Below are positions 1-6,900 of a stretch of DNA of 7,922 nucleotides, piece after piece (positions within the stretch are counted from its first letter, which is position 1; each line of letters begins with the position of its first letter). Origin of the DNA: Acidimicrobiaceae bacterium (lineage in GTDB: Bacteria; Actinomycetota; Acidimicrobiia; Acidimicrobiales; Bog-793); contig DAIDIA010000186.1 of the NCBI GenBank assembly GCA_027459565.1, positions 1-7,922 of the forward strand, in the 5' to 3' direction. The notes under the pieces were generated by a model that saw nothing but the letters and a program-made list of their open reading frames with translations, was not told the DNA's origin and searched no databases. The position numbers and the translations under genes were made by a program.

Positions 1-648
1 CGTCGTCGCACGGTTCAGGCAGACGCCGGAATCCAGCTCCTCAAGGAGAAGGTAGACACGCTCATCGTGATCCCGAACGAGCGCCTGCTGACCCTCGCGG
101 ACGCGAACACCTCGATGGTCGATGCGTTCAAGATGGCAGACGATGTCCTCTTGCACGGCGTGCAGGGAATCACGGACCTGATCAACCTGCCCGGGCTCAT
201 CAACACCGACTTTGCCGACGTGAAGATGATCATGCGCGACGCGGGCTCGGCGATCATGGGCATCGGAGCCGCAAGCGGCGAGGGCCGGGCGCTGAATGCC
301 GCAAGACACGCAATCACCTCTCCGCTGCTCGAAGCGTCGATCGACGGAGCGCGCGGCATCTTGCTCAACATCGCCGGCGGTCGCTCCCTCGGCCTCTTCG
401 AGGTCAATGAGGCGGCAGAGGCGATCCACGCCGTCGCACACCCGGATGCGAACATCATCTTCGGATCGGTAATCGACGACAGCCTCGGCGAGCAGGTGCG
501 CGTCACGGTGATCGCCGCGGGATTCGACCGGTCCGGCGCGACAGGTCGTCACGCGCCAGCGGCGGGTTCCGCGAAGGATGTCTTTGGCGACGCCGGGGAG
601 CTTGACCTTGGAGACGATGAGTTCGACGTACCCTCGTTCCTGAAATAG
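1..648 (+). CDS. ftsZ: Cell division protein FtsZ, C-terminal part (5' end outside window)
   Basis: FtsZ is the tubulin-like GTPase that assembles into the cytoplasmic division ring. The frame is open from base 1, so 215 residues are seen. The N-terminal GTP-binding half (with the GGGTGTG tubulin signature) lies upstream. Visible landmarks, numbered from the window start, are VDTLIVIPNERLL (18-30), the T7 synergy loop around NLPGLINTDFADVK (62-75) with the acidic residues that complete the GTPase site of the neighbouring subunit, and MGIGAASGEGRA (86-97). The C-terminal tubulin-like domain ends near IAAGFDR (171-177). A short linker of about 28 residues leads to the terminal peptide DDEFDVPSFLK (205-215), the part that usually binds SepF and FtsA. 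A GTG at 67 lies inside the conserved domain and is not a start. pgeF follows after 13 bases, so co-transcription is likely. Identification is secure. Confidence 0.97.
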   Translation, partial: RRRTVQADAGIQLLKEKVDTLIVIPNERLLTLADANTSMVDAFKMADDVLLHGVQGITDLINLPGLINTDFADVKMIMRDAGSAIMGIGAASGEGRALNAARHAITSPLLEASIDGARGILLNIAGGRSLGLFEVNEAAEAIHAVAHPDANIIFGSVIDDSLGEQVRVTVIAAGFDRSGATGRHAPAAGSAKDVFGDAGELDLGDDEFDVPSFLK

Positions 649-661
649 GGAAAAGGTCTCC

Positions 662-1354
662 ATGATGGGACCGAGCACGCAGATCCTCGATGACGCGCGC
701 GTCCTCGTGACGACGCGAGACGAGGGGGATCAACGTCACCGATCCGGGACCGTGAGCGACTCCGCCTCGCTCGGGCGGGCGGTCGCGGAGCGTTGCACCT
801 TTGTCCATCAGGTGCACGGCGCGCGCGTGATCGTTGTCGACCGTGCCGAGGGCCCGATGGAGGTCGATGCGGACGCGATCGTCACCGCGCAGGTGTCGGT
901 GCCCATCGGTGTACTGGGCGCGGACTGCTCGTTGATCGGTTTGACCAGCCGCGAGGGCGTCATCGGAGTCGTGCACGCGGGCTGGCGAGGTCTCCTCGCG
1001 GGGGTCGTCGAACAGTGCATCGAACAGATGCACGCACTCGGTGCGCACGATATCGCGGCGATCATCGGGCCGACGATCGGCCCGGAATGCTATGAGTTCT
1101 CCCGGTCCGATCTCGCGCCGCTCGTCGCGCGTTTTGGCGACGCGGTGCACGTGGTGCGCGAGGACGGGAGCGATGCATTCGATCTCGTTGCCGGTGTTAC
1201 GATCGCGCTCGAAAGGGTAGGTGTGATCGATGTGCGCCGGCTCGGCGGTTGCACGGCGTGCGATCCGAATTTCTTCTCCTGGCGCGCTCGGCGCGACAAT
1301 GAACGCCACGCGCTGGTGATCTGGCGCGAACAGGCTCGCCCAGGGGCTCCGTAG
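662..1354 (+). CDS. pgeF: PgeF/YfiH/YlmD-family multicopper-oxidase-like enzyme (purine nucleoside phosphorylase / peptidoglycan editing factor)
   Basis: This family (DUF152, YfiH in E. coli, YlmD in Bacillus, related to human LACC1) has been shown to act on purine nucleosides. In E. coli it is also implicated in correcting peptidoglycan precursors carrying L-Ser. It is cytoplasmic. The zinc-site signatures are all present: QVHG (50-53), GADC (86-89) and HAGWRG (105-110). GPTIGPECYEF (136-146) and CTACDPNFFSWR (197-208) also fit the family. At 230 residues it is slightly shorter than E. coli YfiH. The N-terminal region that usually carries a GGxS...N motif is compressed and poorly conserved. 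Two adjacent ATGs (662 and 665) follow an AAAAGG site at 651-656, so either could be used. Its stop TAG shares its last base with the yggS GTG, which suggests translational coupling. The exact substrate cannot be read from the sequence. Confidence 0.93.
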   Translation: MMGPSTQILDDARVLVTTRDEGDQRHRSGTVSDSASLGRAVAERCTFVHQVHGARVIVVDRAEGPMEVDADAIVTAQVSVPIGVLGADCSLIGLTSREGVIGVVHAGWRGLLAGVVEQCIEQMHALGAHDIAAIIGPTIGPECYEFSRSDLAPLVARFGDAVHVVREDGSDAFDLVAGVTIALERVGVIDVRRLGGCTACDPNFFSWRARRDNERHALVIWREQARPGAP

Positions 1355-2046
1355 TGGCGGACGGTTCTCTCTCTGAGGCACATCTCGAGCAGTACACGCG
1401 CGATGTGGGCCAACGGCTCGCGGAGATCCGGAGCCGTATCGCGCTTGCCGGTGGAGAGCCCGACGTCGTGACCGTCGTCGCGGTCACCAAGACGTTCGGC
1501 CTCGATGCGGTGATCGCCGCGTACCGGGCCGGAATTGTCGACATCGGCGAGAACTACGCCGACGAGCTCGTGGCGAAGGCGACCGCGCTTGACCAGACGC
1601 TGCCGGGCCATCGGGTGCGCTGGCACTTTCTCGGCGAGATCCAGCGCAACAAGATCCACCGGCTGAGCGGATTTGTCCGCCTCTACGAGGGCCTTGACCG
1701 ATTCGAGGAGGGCGAGGCGATTGCCCGACGCGTGCCGGGTGCAGCGGTGCTCGTCGAGGTCGACACGACAGGGATCCCCGGGCGAGCAGGTGTCGAAATT
1801 GCGCGTGTTCCCGAACTCGTCAGACGCCTCGGGGACCTAGATCTTCGGGTCGAAGGACTGATGACGGTTGCGCCTCCGGGTGGCGGTGAAAGTGCTGTCG
1901 GGGCCTTTCGGAGTGTGACTACGCTAAGGGCGGAGCTCGGTCTTCGCGTGGCATCGATGGGGATGAGCGAGGATCTCGAGTTCGCGGTTGCTGAGGGTTC
2001 GACGATGATTCGGGTCGGTCGGGCGTTGTTCGGGCCACGCCCGTAG
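1354..2046 (+). CDS. yggS: YggS/YlmE/PROSC-family PLP homeostasis protein
   Basis: This is a cytoplasmic single-domain, alanine-racemase-like TIM-barrel protein that binds pyridoxal 5'-phosphate and maintains PLP and amino-acid homeostasis. It is not known as an enzyme. The PLP lysine is K46 in VVAVTKT (41-47). Other family signatures are GENYADE (65-71), WHFLGEIQRNK (90-100), EGLMTVAPP, the phosphate-binding region SMGMSEDLEFA (201-211) and RVGRALFG (220-227). The length of 230 residues is normal. The start is GTG at 1354, overlapping the pgeF stop. A CAGGGG at 1341-1346 lies 7 bases upstream and could serve as the ribosome binding site. It is part of the ftsZ-pgeF-yggS-sepF run. The position next to sepF matches ylmE in Bacillus, where it belongs to the division cluster although its role there is unclear. 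Confidence 0.95.
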   Translation: MADGSLSEAHLEQYTRDVGQRLAEIRSRIALAGGEPDVVTVVAVTKTFGLDAVIAAYRAGIVDIGENYADELVAKATALDQTLPGHRVRWHFLGEIQRNKIHRLSGFVRLYEGLDRFEEGEAIARRVPGAAVLVEVDTTGIPGRAGVEIARVPELVRRLGDLDLRVEGLMTVAPPGGGESAVGAFRSVTTLRAELGLRVASMGMSEDLEFAVAEGSTMIRVGRALFGPRP

Positions 2047-2074
2047 TGTTTCGAGTGTCACAATAGGTACCCGC

Positions 2075-2080
2075 AGGAGG
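2075..2080 (+). promoter_or_regulatory. sepF ribosome binding site
   Basis: AGGAGG is a full Shine-Dalgarno match 10 bases before the sepF ATG, and it supports that start over the internal ATG at 2211. It sits in a 44-base gap (2047-2090) with no other convincing signal. It contrasts with divIVA and ileS downstream, which lack a ribosome binding site. Confidence 0.75.
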
Positions 2081-2090
2081 GTGGAGCGTA

Positions 2091-2663
2091 ATGGCATCGT
2101 TTTTTAACAAGGCACTCGAATACCTCGGACTCAAGGAGTTCGACGAGGACGAGTTCTACGAGGACGAGGAAGAGGTCGTCGAGGCGCCGGTGAGGCGTCC
2201 GCGCCGCCACATGGCCAACGACCGCGATCCGCGTCTCGCTGCGGACCCGGTATCCCCAGCGACCCCCTCGCTCCGCATCACGGGGAATCCGCTCCGACCC
2301 GTGCCCCTTGAGGAGACGATCGGCAGCCCGTCACAGGCGACGTCGGTGATCCGGCCCATTTCGACCACACCGAGTTCGTACGCCGCACAACCTGTTGTGC
2401 ATATCGTCACGCCGCAGCAGTTCGACAGCGCTCAGGAGATCGCAAGCGCGGTGAAGGCGAACAAGTGCGTCATCGTCAATCTGCTTGGAGCCGACAAGGA
2501 CCTCACACGGAGACTGGTGGATTTCTGTGCCGGACTCACGATGGGAGTCGATGGCAAACTCGAGCGGGTGACCGAGCAGGTCTTCCTTCTCTCGCCGAGC
2601 AACGTGACGATATCGAACGATGAACGTACCCGTCTCCAAGACCGCGGATTCAACGGTCTCTAG
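2091..2663 (+). CDS. sepF: Cell division protein SepF (FtsZ membrane tether)
   Basis: SepF polymerises on the membrane and links FtsZ to it. It is the main FtsZ anchor where FtsA is absent, as in actinobacteria. The 190-residue protein has the usual layout. A short N-terminal helix with hydrophobic positions (MASFFNKALEYLGL, 1-14) is the likely membrane-binding segment. A very acidic stretch (16-31) and a Pro/Arg-rich disordered linker to about residue 100 follow. The folded SepF domain (102-178) includes VVHIVTPQQFDSAQEIA, VIVNLLGADKDLTRRLVDF, GLTMGVDGKLERV and VFLLSPSNV. The glycines of the last strands, needed for polymerisation in known SepFs, are present. The start is chosen because of the AGGAGG at 2075-2080 and the conserved N-terminal helix. 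The neighbouring ftsZ encodes the expected partner peptide. Confidence 0.97.
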   Translation: MASFFNKALEYLGLKEFDEDEFYEDEEEVVEAPVRRPRRHMANDRDPRLAADPVSPATPSLRITGNPLRPVPLEETIGSPSQATSVIRPISTTPSSYAAQPVVHIVTPQQFDSAQEIASAVKANKCVIVNLLGADKDLTRRLVDFCAGLTMGVDGKLERVTEQVFLLSPSNVTISNDERTRLQDRGFNGL

Positions 2664-2670
2664 TCCCTGA

Positions 2671-2695
2671 GATGCCAGCCAGGCCGGCGGGCATC
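2671..2695 (+). other. Stem-loop between sepF and yggT
   Basis: GATGCC (2671-2676) pairs with GGCATC (2690-2695). After an A/G mismatch, GCC (2678-2680) pairs with GGC (2686-2688), closing a 5-base loop. It begins 8 bases after the sepF stop and ends 31 bases before yggT. No T-run follows, so it may be a weak terminator, a processing or stability element, or a site that sets the yggT level. The structure is seen directly; the function is not known. Confidence 0.5.
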
Positions 2696-2726
2696 GCGGA
2701 TCCCATGAACATGAGAAGGTGCTGAG

Positions 2727-2981
2727 GTGTTTCTCTCTCTGTTGGCAACGCTCTTGCACCTGTACGTCATCATCATCGTGGTGAGGATCCTCTTCACGTG
2801 GATACCCGTCAATCCCTGGTCCAACTTCGCAAAGGTCGTCCGGGTGCTGAGTCTGATCACCGATCCGGTTCTCAATCCCTTGAGAAGGGTCATCCCGCCC
2901 CTTCGCTTTGGTGGAATGGGGATCGACCTCTCGCCGATGATTCTGGTCCTCGTCCTCTCGCTGATCGCGAACCGGCTCTAG
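2727..2981 (+). CDS. yggT: YggT/YlmG-family integral membrane protein
   Basis: This is a small membrane protein of 84 residues, a normal length for a single-repeat YggT. Two hydrophobic segments are visible, about 4-24 and 69-82. Between them lie the family signatures RILFTWIPVNP (20-30) and ITDPVLNPLRRVIPP (44-58), then DLSP (67-70) at the start of the second helix. YggT/YlmG homologues are linked to division-septum or chloroplast nucleoid organisation and to osmotic stress phenotypes, but no biochemical activity is established. The start is GTG at 2727, with AGAAGG at 2714-2719 seven bases upstream. The nearby ATGs at 2705 and 2711 are in another frame and hit a stop at once. It lies 63 bases after sepF, matching ylmG in Bacillus, and is probably the last gene of the ftsZ-led run. 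Confidence 0.94.
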   Translation: MFLSLLATLLHLYVIIIVVRILFTWIPVNPWSNFAKVVRVLSLITDPVLNPLRRVIPPLRFGGMGIDLSPMILVLVLSLIANRL

Positions 2982-2985
2982 CGAT

Positions 2986-3012
2986 ACCCCCGCGCATTCG
3001 TCGGGCGTGGGT
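2986..3012 (+). terminator. Possible terminator hairpin after yggT
   Basis: ACCC (2986-2989) pairs with GGGT (3009-3012). After a C/T mismatch, CGC (2991-2993) pairs with GCG (3005-3007), giving a GC-rich stem with an 11-base loop. It begins 5 bases after the yggT stop and sits upstream of the proposed divIVA promoter. There is no T-run after it, so termination is an inference from position and stem strength. Confidence 0.35.
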
Positions 3013-3017
3013 CCCGT

Positions 3018-3032
3018 TACAACTTCGTTGTA
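3018..3032. promoter_or_regulatory. Perfect inverted repeat upstream of divIVA, candidate operator
   Basis: TACAAC-TTC-GTTGTA is a perfect 6+6 inverted repeat, unusually AT-rich for this DNA. Its centre is about 47 bases before the divIVA ATG, just upstream of the proposed promoter. It may be a dimeric regulator's binding site or a small hairpin. I cannot assign a regulator. Confidence 0.4.
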
Positions 3033-3059
3033 TCCCTGTGCCCGAAAGACCTTTGCGGA

Positions 3060-3072
3060 TAGCATGACGGCA
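3060..3072 (+). promoter_or_regulatory. Candidate -10 element for a leaderless divIVA transcript
   Basis: TAGCAT (3060-3065) fits the actinobacterial TANNNT -10 pattern, and its last T is exactly 7 bases before the divIVA ATG. Transcription would then start at the A of the start codon. The six bases between (GACGGC) contain no ribosome binding site. No good -35 is visible, which is common for such promoters. The start site itself is an inference. Confidence 0.5.
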
Positions 3073-3956
3073 TGGAAATCACAGGGAAGGTACTTCGCGA
3101 GGTTGAGTTTCGCGACCGCCTACGCGGCTATGACACCGATGAGGTCGACGAGTTCCTAGAAGAGGTGGCAGTCGCCGTCGACGAACTCCACCAGCGCCTC
3201 GCCGAGCAGGCGAATCGGGTCGCGCCCGCACCAGAGGCGCGCGAACTCCAACCTGAAACCGAGCAGAGGGTCGAACCTGGTTTTGATGATGACGCGATCC
3301 GACGCACCCTCATTCTCGCCCAGCGCACGGCTGATCTCGCGATCAAGGAGGCCAACGAGGAGGCTTCGGCGATACTCGAATCGGCACGTCGCGAGGCTCA
3401 TGATCTCGTCGCCCAGGCGAATGAGAACGCGCGACGGATCCGACAGGAGGCCGACGAGGATTTCTCCGCGCGCGTCAATGCCCAGCTCGCCCAGCGCGAA
3501 CAGCTCGAGAACGACGTACGTACCCTCGGTGCACTCGTCGCGGAGGAGCGGGGAAGGCTCACGGACTCGCTCCAGACGGTGTTGCGATATGTCGTTGACA
3601 ACCTCGTCGTCTCCCAGGAGGTGACCAAGGTCGCGGCGACGCCGCCGCCTGTGGCGCCGAACCTCGCGTCCGAGCGCGCGCCCGAGGGCCTCTACTTTGG
3701 CGTCCAGAACGAGGAGTCAGAGGTGGAGAGCGAGGTCGATGCCGATCTTGGTGACGACCTTGACGATGATCTCTCCGATGCGATCGAGGACCCGCTCGTC
3801 TTCACCGAGCCCGTACCGATCATTGCGCCAGGTGCTGAACCCTCGGAGAGCGATCCGGACGAGGAGCTCTGGAAGCGCTGGGCACAGAGCGATACCTTCG
3901 ATGAGGAAGAGGGCCAGAGCGACACCGATCCCTTCGGGTTCAACCGTCGTCCCTAG
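3072..3956 (+). CDS. divIVA: DivIVA/Wag31-family polar growth and septum scaffold protein
   Basis: DivIVA is a coiled-coil scaffold that gathers at curved membrane (poles and septa). In actinobacteria it directs polar cell-wall growth. The N-terminal lipid-binding domain (1-45) reads LREVEFRDRLRGYDTDEVDEFL at 8-29. It aligns without gaps to Bacillus DivIVA around its F17/R18 membrane-insertion pair, here L17/R18. A linker (46-70) leads to a long Ala/Glu/Arg-rich helical region (72-180) that should form coiled coil. Then come a Pro-rich hinge (189-197) and an acidic, probably disordered tail (213-289) with runs such as DLGDDLDDDLSD, ending FNRRP. The total is 294 residues. The ATG at 3072 matches the family N-terminus; the ATG at 3064 is out of frame. 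No ribosome binding site is seen, so a leaderless transcript is likely. It converges with ileS. Confidence 0.95.
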   Translation: MEITGKVLREVEFRDRLRGYDTDEVDEFLEEVAVAVDELHQRLAEQANRVAPAPEARELQPETEQRVEPGFDDDAIRRTLILAQRTADLAIKEANEEASAILESARREAHDLVAQANENARRIRQEADEDFSARVNAQLAQREQLENDVRTLGALVAEERGRLTDSLQTVLRYVVDNLVVSQEVTKVAATPPPVAPNLASERAPEGLYFGVQNEESEVESEVDADLGDDLDDDLSDAIEDPLVFTEPVPIIAPGAEPSESDPDEELWKRWAQSDTFDEEEGQSDTDPFGFNRRP

Positions 3957-3958
3957 GA

Positions 3959-3976
3959 AGGGTCGATTGCGACCCT
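3959..3976. terminator. Stem-loop between convergent divIVA and ileS, possible shared terminator
   Basis: AGGGTCG (3959-3965) and CGACCCT (3970-3976) form a perfect 7-bp stem with an ATTG loop, starting 2 bases after the divIVA stop. It overlaps the ileS stop codon (3975-3977) on the other strand, and being symmetric it could serve both genes. Neither side has a T-run, so this would be a non-canonical terminator. The structure is certain and the function is inferred. Confidence 0.5.
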
Positions 3977-6900
3977 ATGGGTTGCGCGTCACGGAGATGT
4001 TCAGCGTCGACCCATCACTGAGCTGGTGTTCTCCAACGCCCTCGAGGTGGCGATAGGAGAGTTCCGTAGCGAGCGTCTGCTTGCAGATCTCGTCTCGCCA
4101 GGTCTCGATCACGGGGTCGAGTGAGCCTGTCGCGGCGATTTCGAGCACGATCCGATCCGCGACATTGAGGCCAGATTCCTTGCGGCTCTGTTGCACCAGG
4201 CGGACGATGTCGCGCGCGAGACCCTCGCGTTCGAGGTCCTCGTTGAGCACGCTGTCGAGGACGACGACCCCCGAACCTCCGTCGAGGATCCGCGAGGTGG
4301 ACTCGTTCGCCGGTACGAGCGCGAGTGCGTATTCGCCCTCAAGCAGCCGCTCTCCGGCGACGGTCACCTCCCGTCCGTCCGAGATCACAAAGTCGCCCCT
4401 CCGGTAGGCAGCCATGATCTTTTGCATCGACTCGCCGACCCGAGGTCCGAGCGCGGCGGGAACGATCGTCAGTTTCGTCGATGAGAGCGCGAGCGCGTCC
4501 TGTTGAAGGTGCACCTCCTTGACGTTCAGCTCCTCGGCGATGAGCTCGCGGAAGGGTTCGAGGAGCGGAGCGCTCTTGCCTGCGAAGGTGACGGCGGCGA
4601 GTGGCAGGCGTGCCCGCAGGCCCAGGGATTTGCGGATCGAGTGACCCGCCGAGCAGACGGCTCTGACGAGATCCATCGCCGCGACAAGTTCCTCGTCAAC
4701 CCTCAGTTCGTCACGCTCGGGCCAGTTCTCGAGATGCACGCTCTCTCTTCCGGTGAGCCCCCGGTAGACGTGCTCGGTGAGAAACGGGAGGAGCGGGGCC
4801 GCGATGCGACAGAGCACCTCGAGCACGGTGTGCAAGGTGTCGTAGGCATCCTGCTTGTCCTGGTCGCTCGATGCATCGATCCCTAAGGGACGCCAAAAAC
4901 GCTCACGGCTCCTGCGCACGTACCAGTTGGTCAACGCGTCAAGGAACGATGAGATCGATTGCGTCGCGCGCGAGAGGTCGTATCCCTCGAGCGCGTCCGT
5001 GACCTCACCGACGACCTGCGCGCATTTGGCGAGGATGTAGCGATCGAGCAGGCCCTCCTGGTCGTGCCGTATGGATCCGACACAGTCATCGGTCTCGCCG
5101 TAGAGACTCAGAAAGTTCCAGCTGTTGAAGATCGGATTGAGTACCTGACGGATGGGATCGGCCATCGCATGCTCTTCGATGATGACGTCGTTTCCCCGGA
5201 GTACCGCGGACGAGAGCAGGTACCAACGCATCGTGTCCGCACCCTCTTCGGCGAAGAACTCCTCAGGGTCCGGATAGTTCCGAAGACGCTTCGAGAGCTT
5301 GCGCGCATCGCTTCCCAAGACGACACCGTGGGCCAGGACATTGGAGAACGCGGGTCGATCAAAGAGCGCGGTGGCAAGAACGTGAAGGGTGTAGAACCAA
5401 CCCCTCGTCTGACCGATGTACTCGCAGATGAAGTCCGCGGGAAAATGTGATTCGAACCTCTCCGCGTTCTCGAATGGATAGTGCAGCTGGGCGAAGGGCA
5501 TCGAACCCGACTCAAACCAACAGTCGAGGACGTCGGTCACCCGGACCATGTTCGACCTTCCGCTGGGATCATCGGGGTTCGGGCGGGTGAGCTGATCGAT
5601 GGTTGGCCGGTGCAGGTCGTCTGGCCGCACACCGAAGTCGCGCTCGATCTCGTCGAGACTCGCATAGACGTCGACTCGCGGATAGGTGGGATTGTCGCTC
5701 TTCCACACGGGAATCGGCGCGCCCCAGAATCGATTTCGCGAGATCGACCAGTCACGTGCCCCTTCGAGCCATCTCCCGAACGCTCCGTCGCGCACGTGCT
5801 CAGGCACCCAGTTGATCTGCTGGTTGAGTTCGATCATCCGGTCCTTGACCTTGGTCACCTCAACGAAGAACGAACTCACCGCGCGGTAGATGAGCGGCGT
5901 GTCGGATCTCCAGCAGTGCGGGTAGCTGTGCGTGTAGGCCCTTGTATCGATCAGCGCGTGCTTTGCCTCAAGCGCCTTGATGATCTCCGCATTGGCGTCA
6001 AATACCTGAAGACCTGCAAAATCGGGAACCCGCTCATCGAAGACGCCCTGATCGTTGACGGGACAGACGACCGAGATCCCCGCTGACTCGCAGACTCTCT
6101 GGTCATCCTCTCCGAATCCCGGCGCCATGTGCACTACGCCGGTTCCCTCCTCGGTGGTGACGAACTCACCGGAGAGGACGACGAACGCATTCTCGTGGTC
6201 CAAGAAGTAGTCGAACAGCGGACGATAACGCCGTCCGACGATCTCCGCCCCCCGAATGGTTCCGACGACCTCGCCACCATCGAGGAGATCCGGGTAGTCC
6301 GCGAGTCGTTCCGACGCCACGACGTAGTTCGATCCCTCGCGCGCGAGGATCGAATATTCAATCTCCGGACCAACCGCAAGTGCGAGGTTCGACGGCAGCG
6401 TCCAGGGTGTGGTGGTCCACACGAGCACTTTGAGGGGACCATCGCCAACCGAGGTCGGCGAGTCCTTGCCCATCAGTTCGAAGGCGACGGTGACAGAGGG
6501 ATCGATGCGATCGCGATATGCGTCGTCCTGACGGGTCTCGAAGTTCGAAAGCGGCGTCTCGCATTCCCAGCAATAGGGGAGTACCCGGTATCCCTCATAG
6601 ATGAGCCCCTTGCGATACAGCTCGGCGAACGCCCACATCACGCTCTCCATGTAGGTGATATCGAGCGTCTTGTAGTCATTCTTGAAGTCGACCCACCGTG
6701 CCTGTCGCGTCACGTAACGCTCCCACGCCTTCACGTAGCGGAGGACGGAGGTCTTGCAGTAGTCGTTGAATCTCTCGATGCCAAACTCGGTGATCTGGCC
6801 CCGACCCGAGACGCCGAGTTCCTTTTCCGCCTCGGTCTCGGCGGGGAGACCATGGCAGTCCCAGCCAAAGCGTCGCTCCACGAGCATGCCCCGCATCGTC

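Noticed and set aside
503..1381. Long open frame on the - strand opposite pgeF (292 codons)
   Set aside because: It mirrors the codon pattern of pgeF, is Arg/His-rich and low in recognisable motifs, and overlaps a clear family member along its whole length.
3064..3159. Small open frame starting at the ATG at 3064, overlapping the divIVA start
   Set aside because: It is out of frame with divIVA, and its ATG lies within the proposed -10 region. If the divIVA transcript starts at 3072, it is not transcribed.
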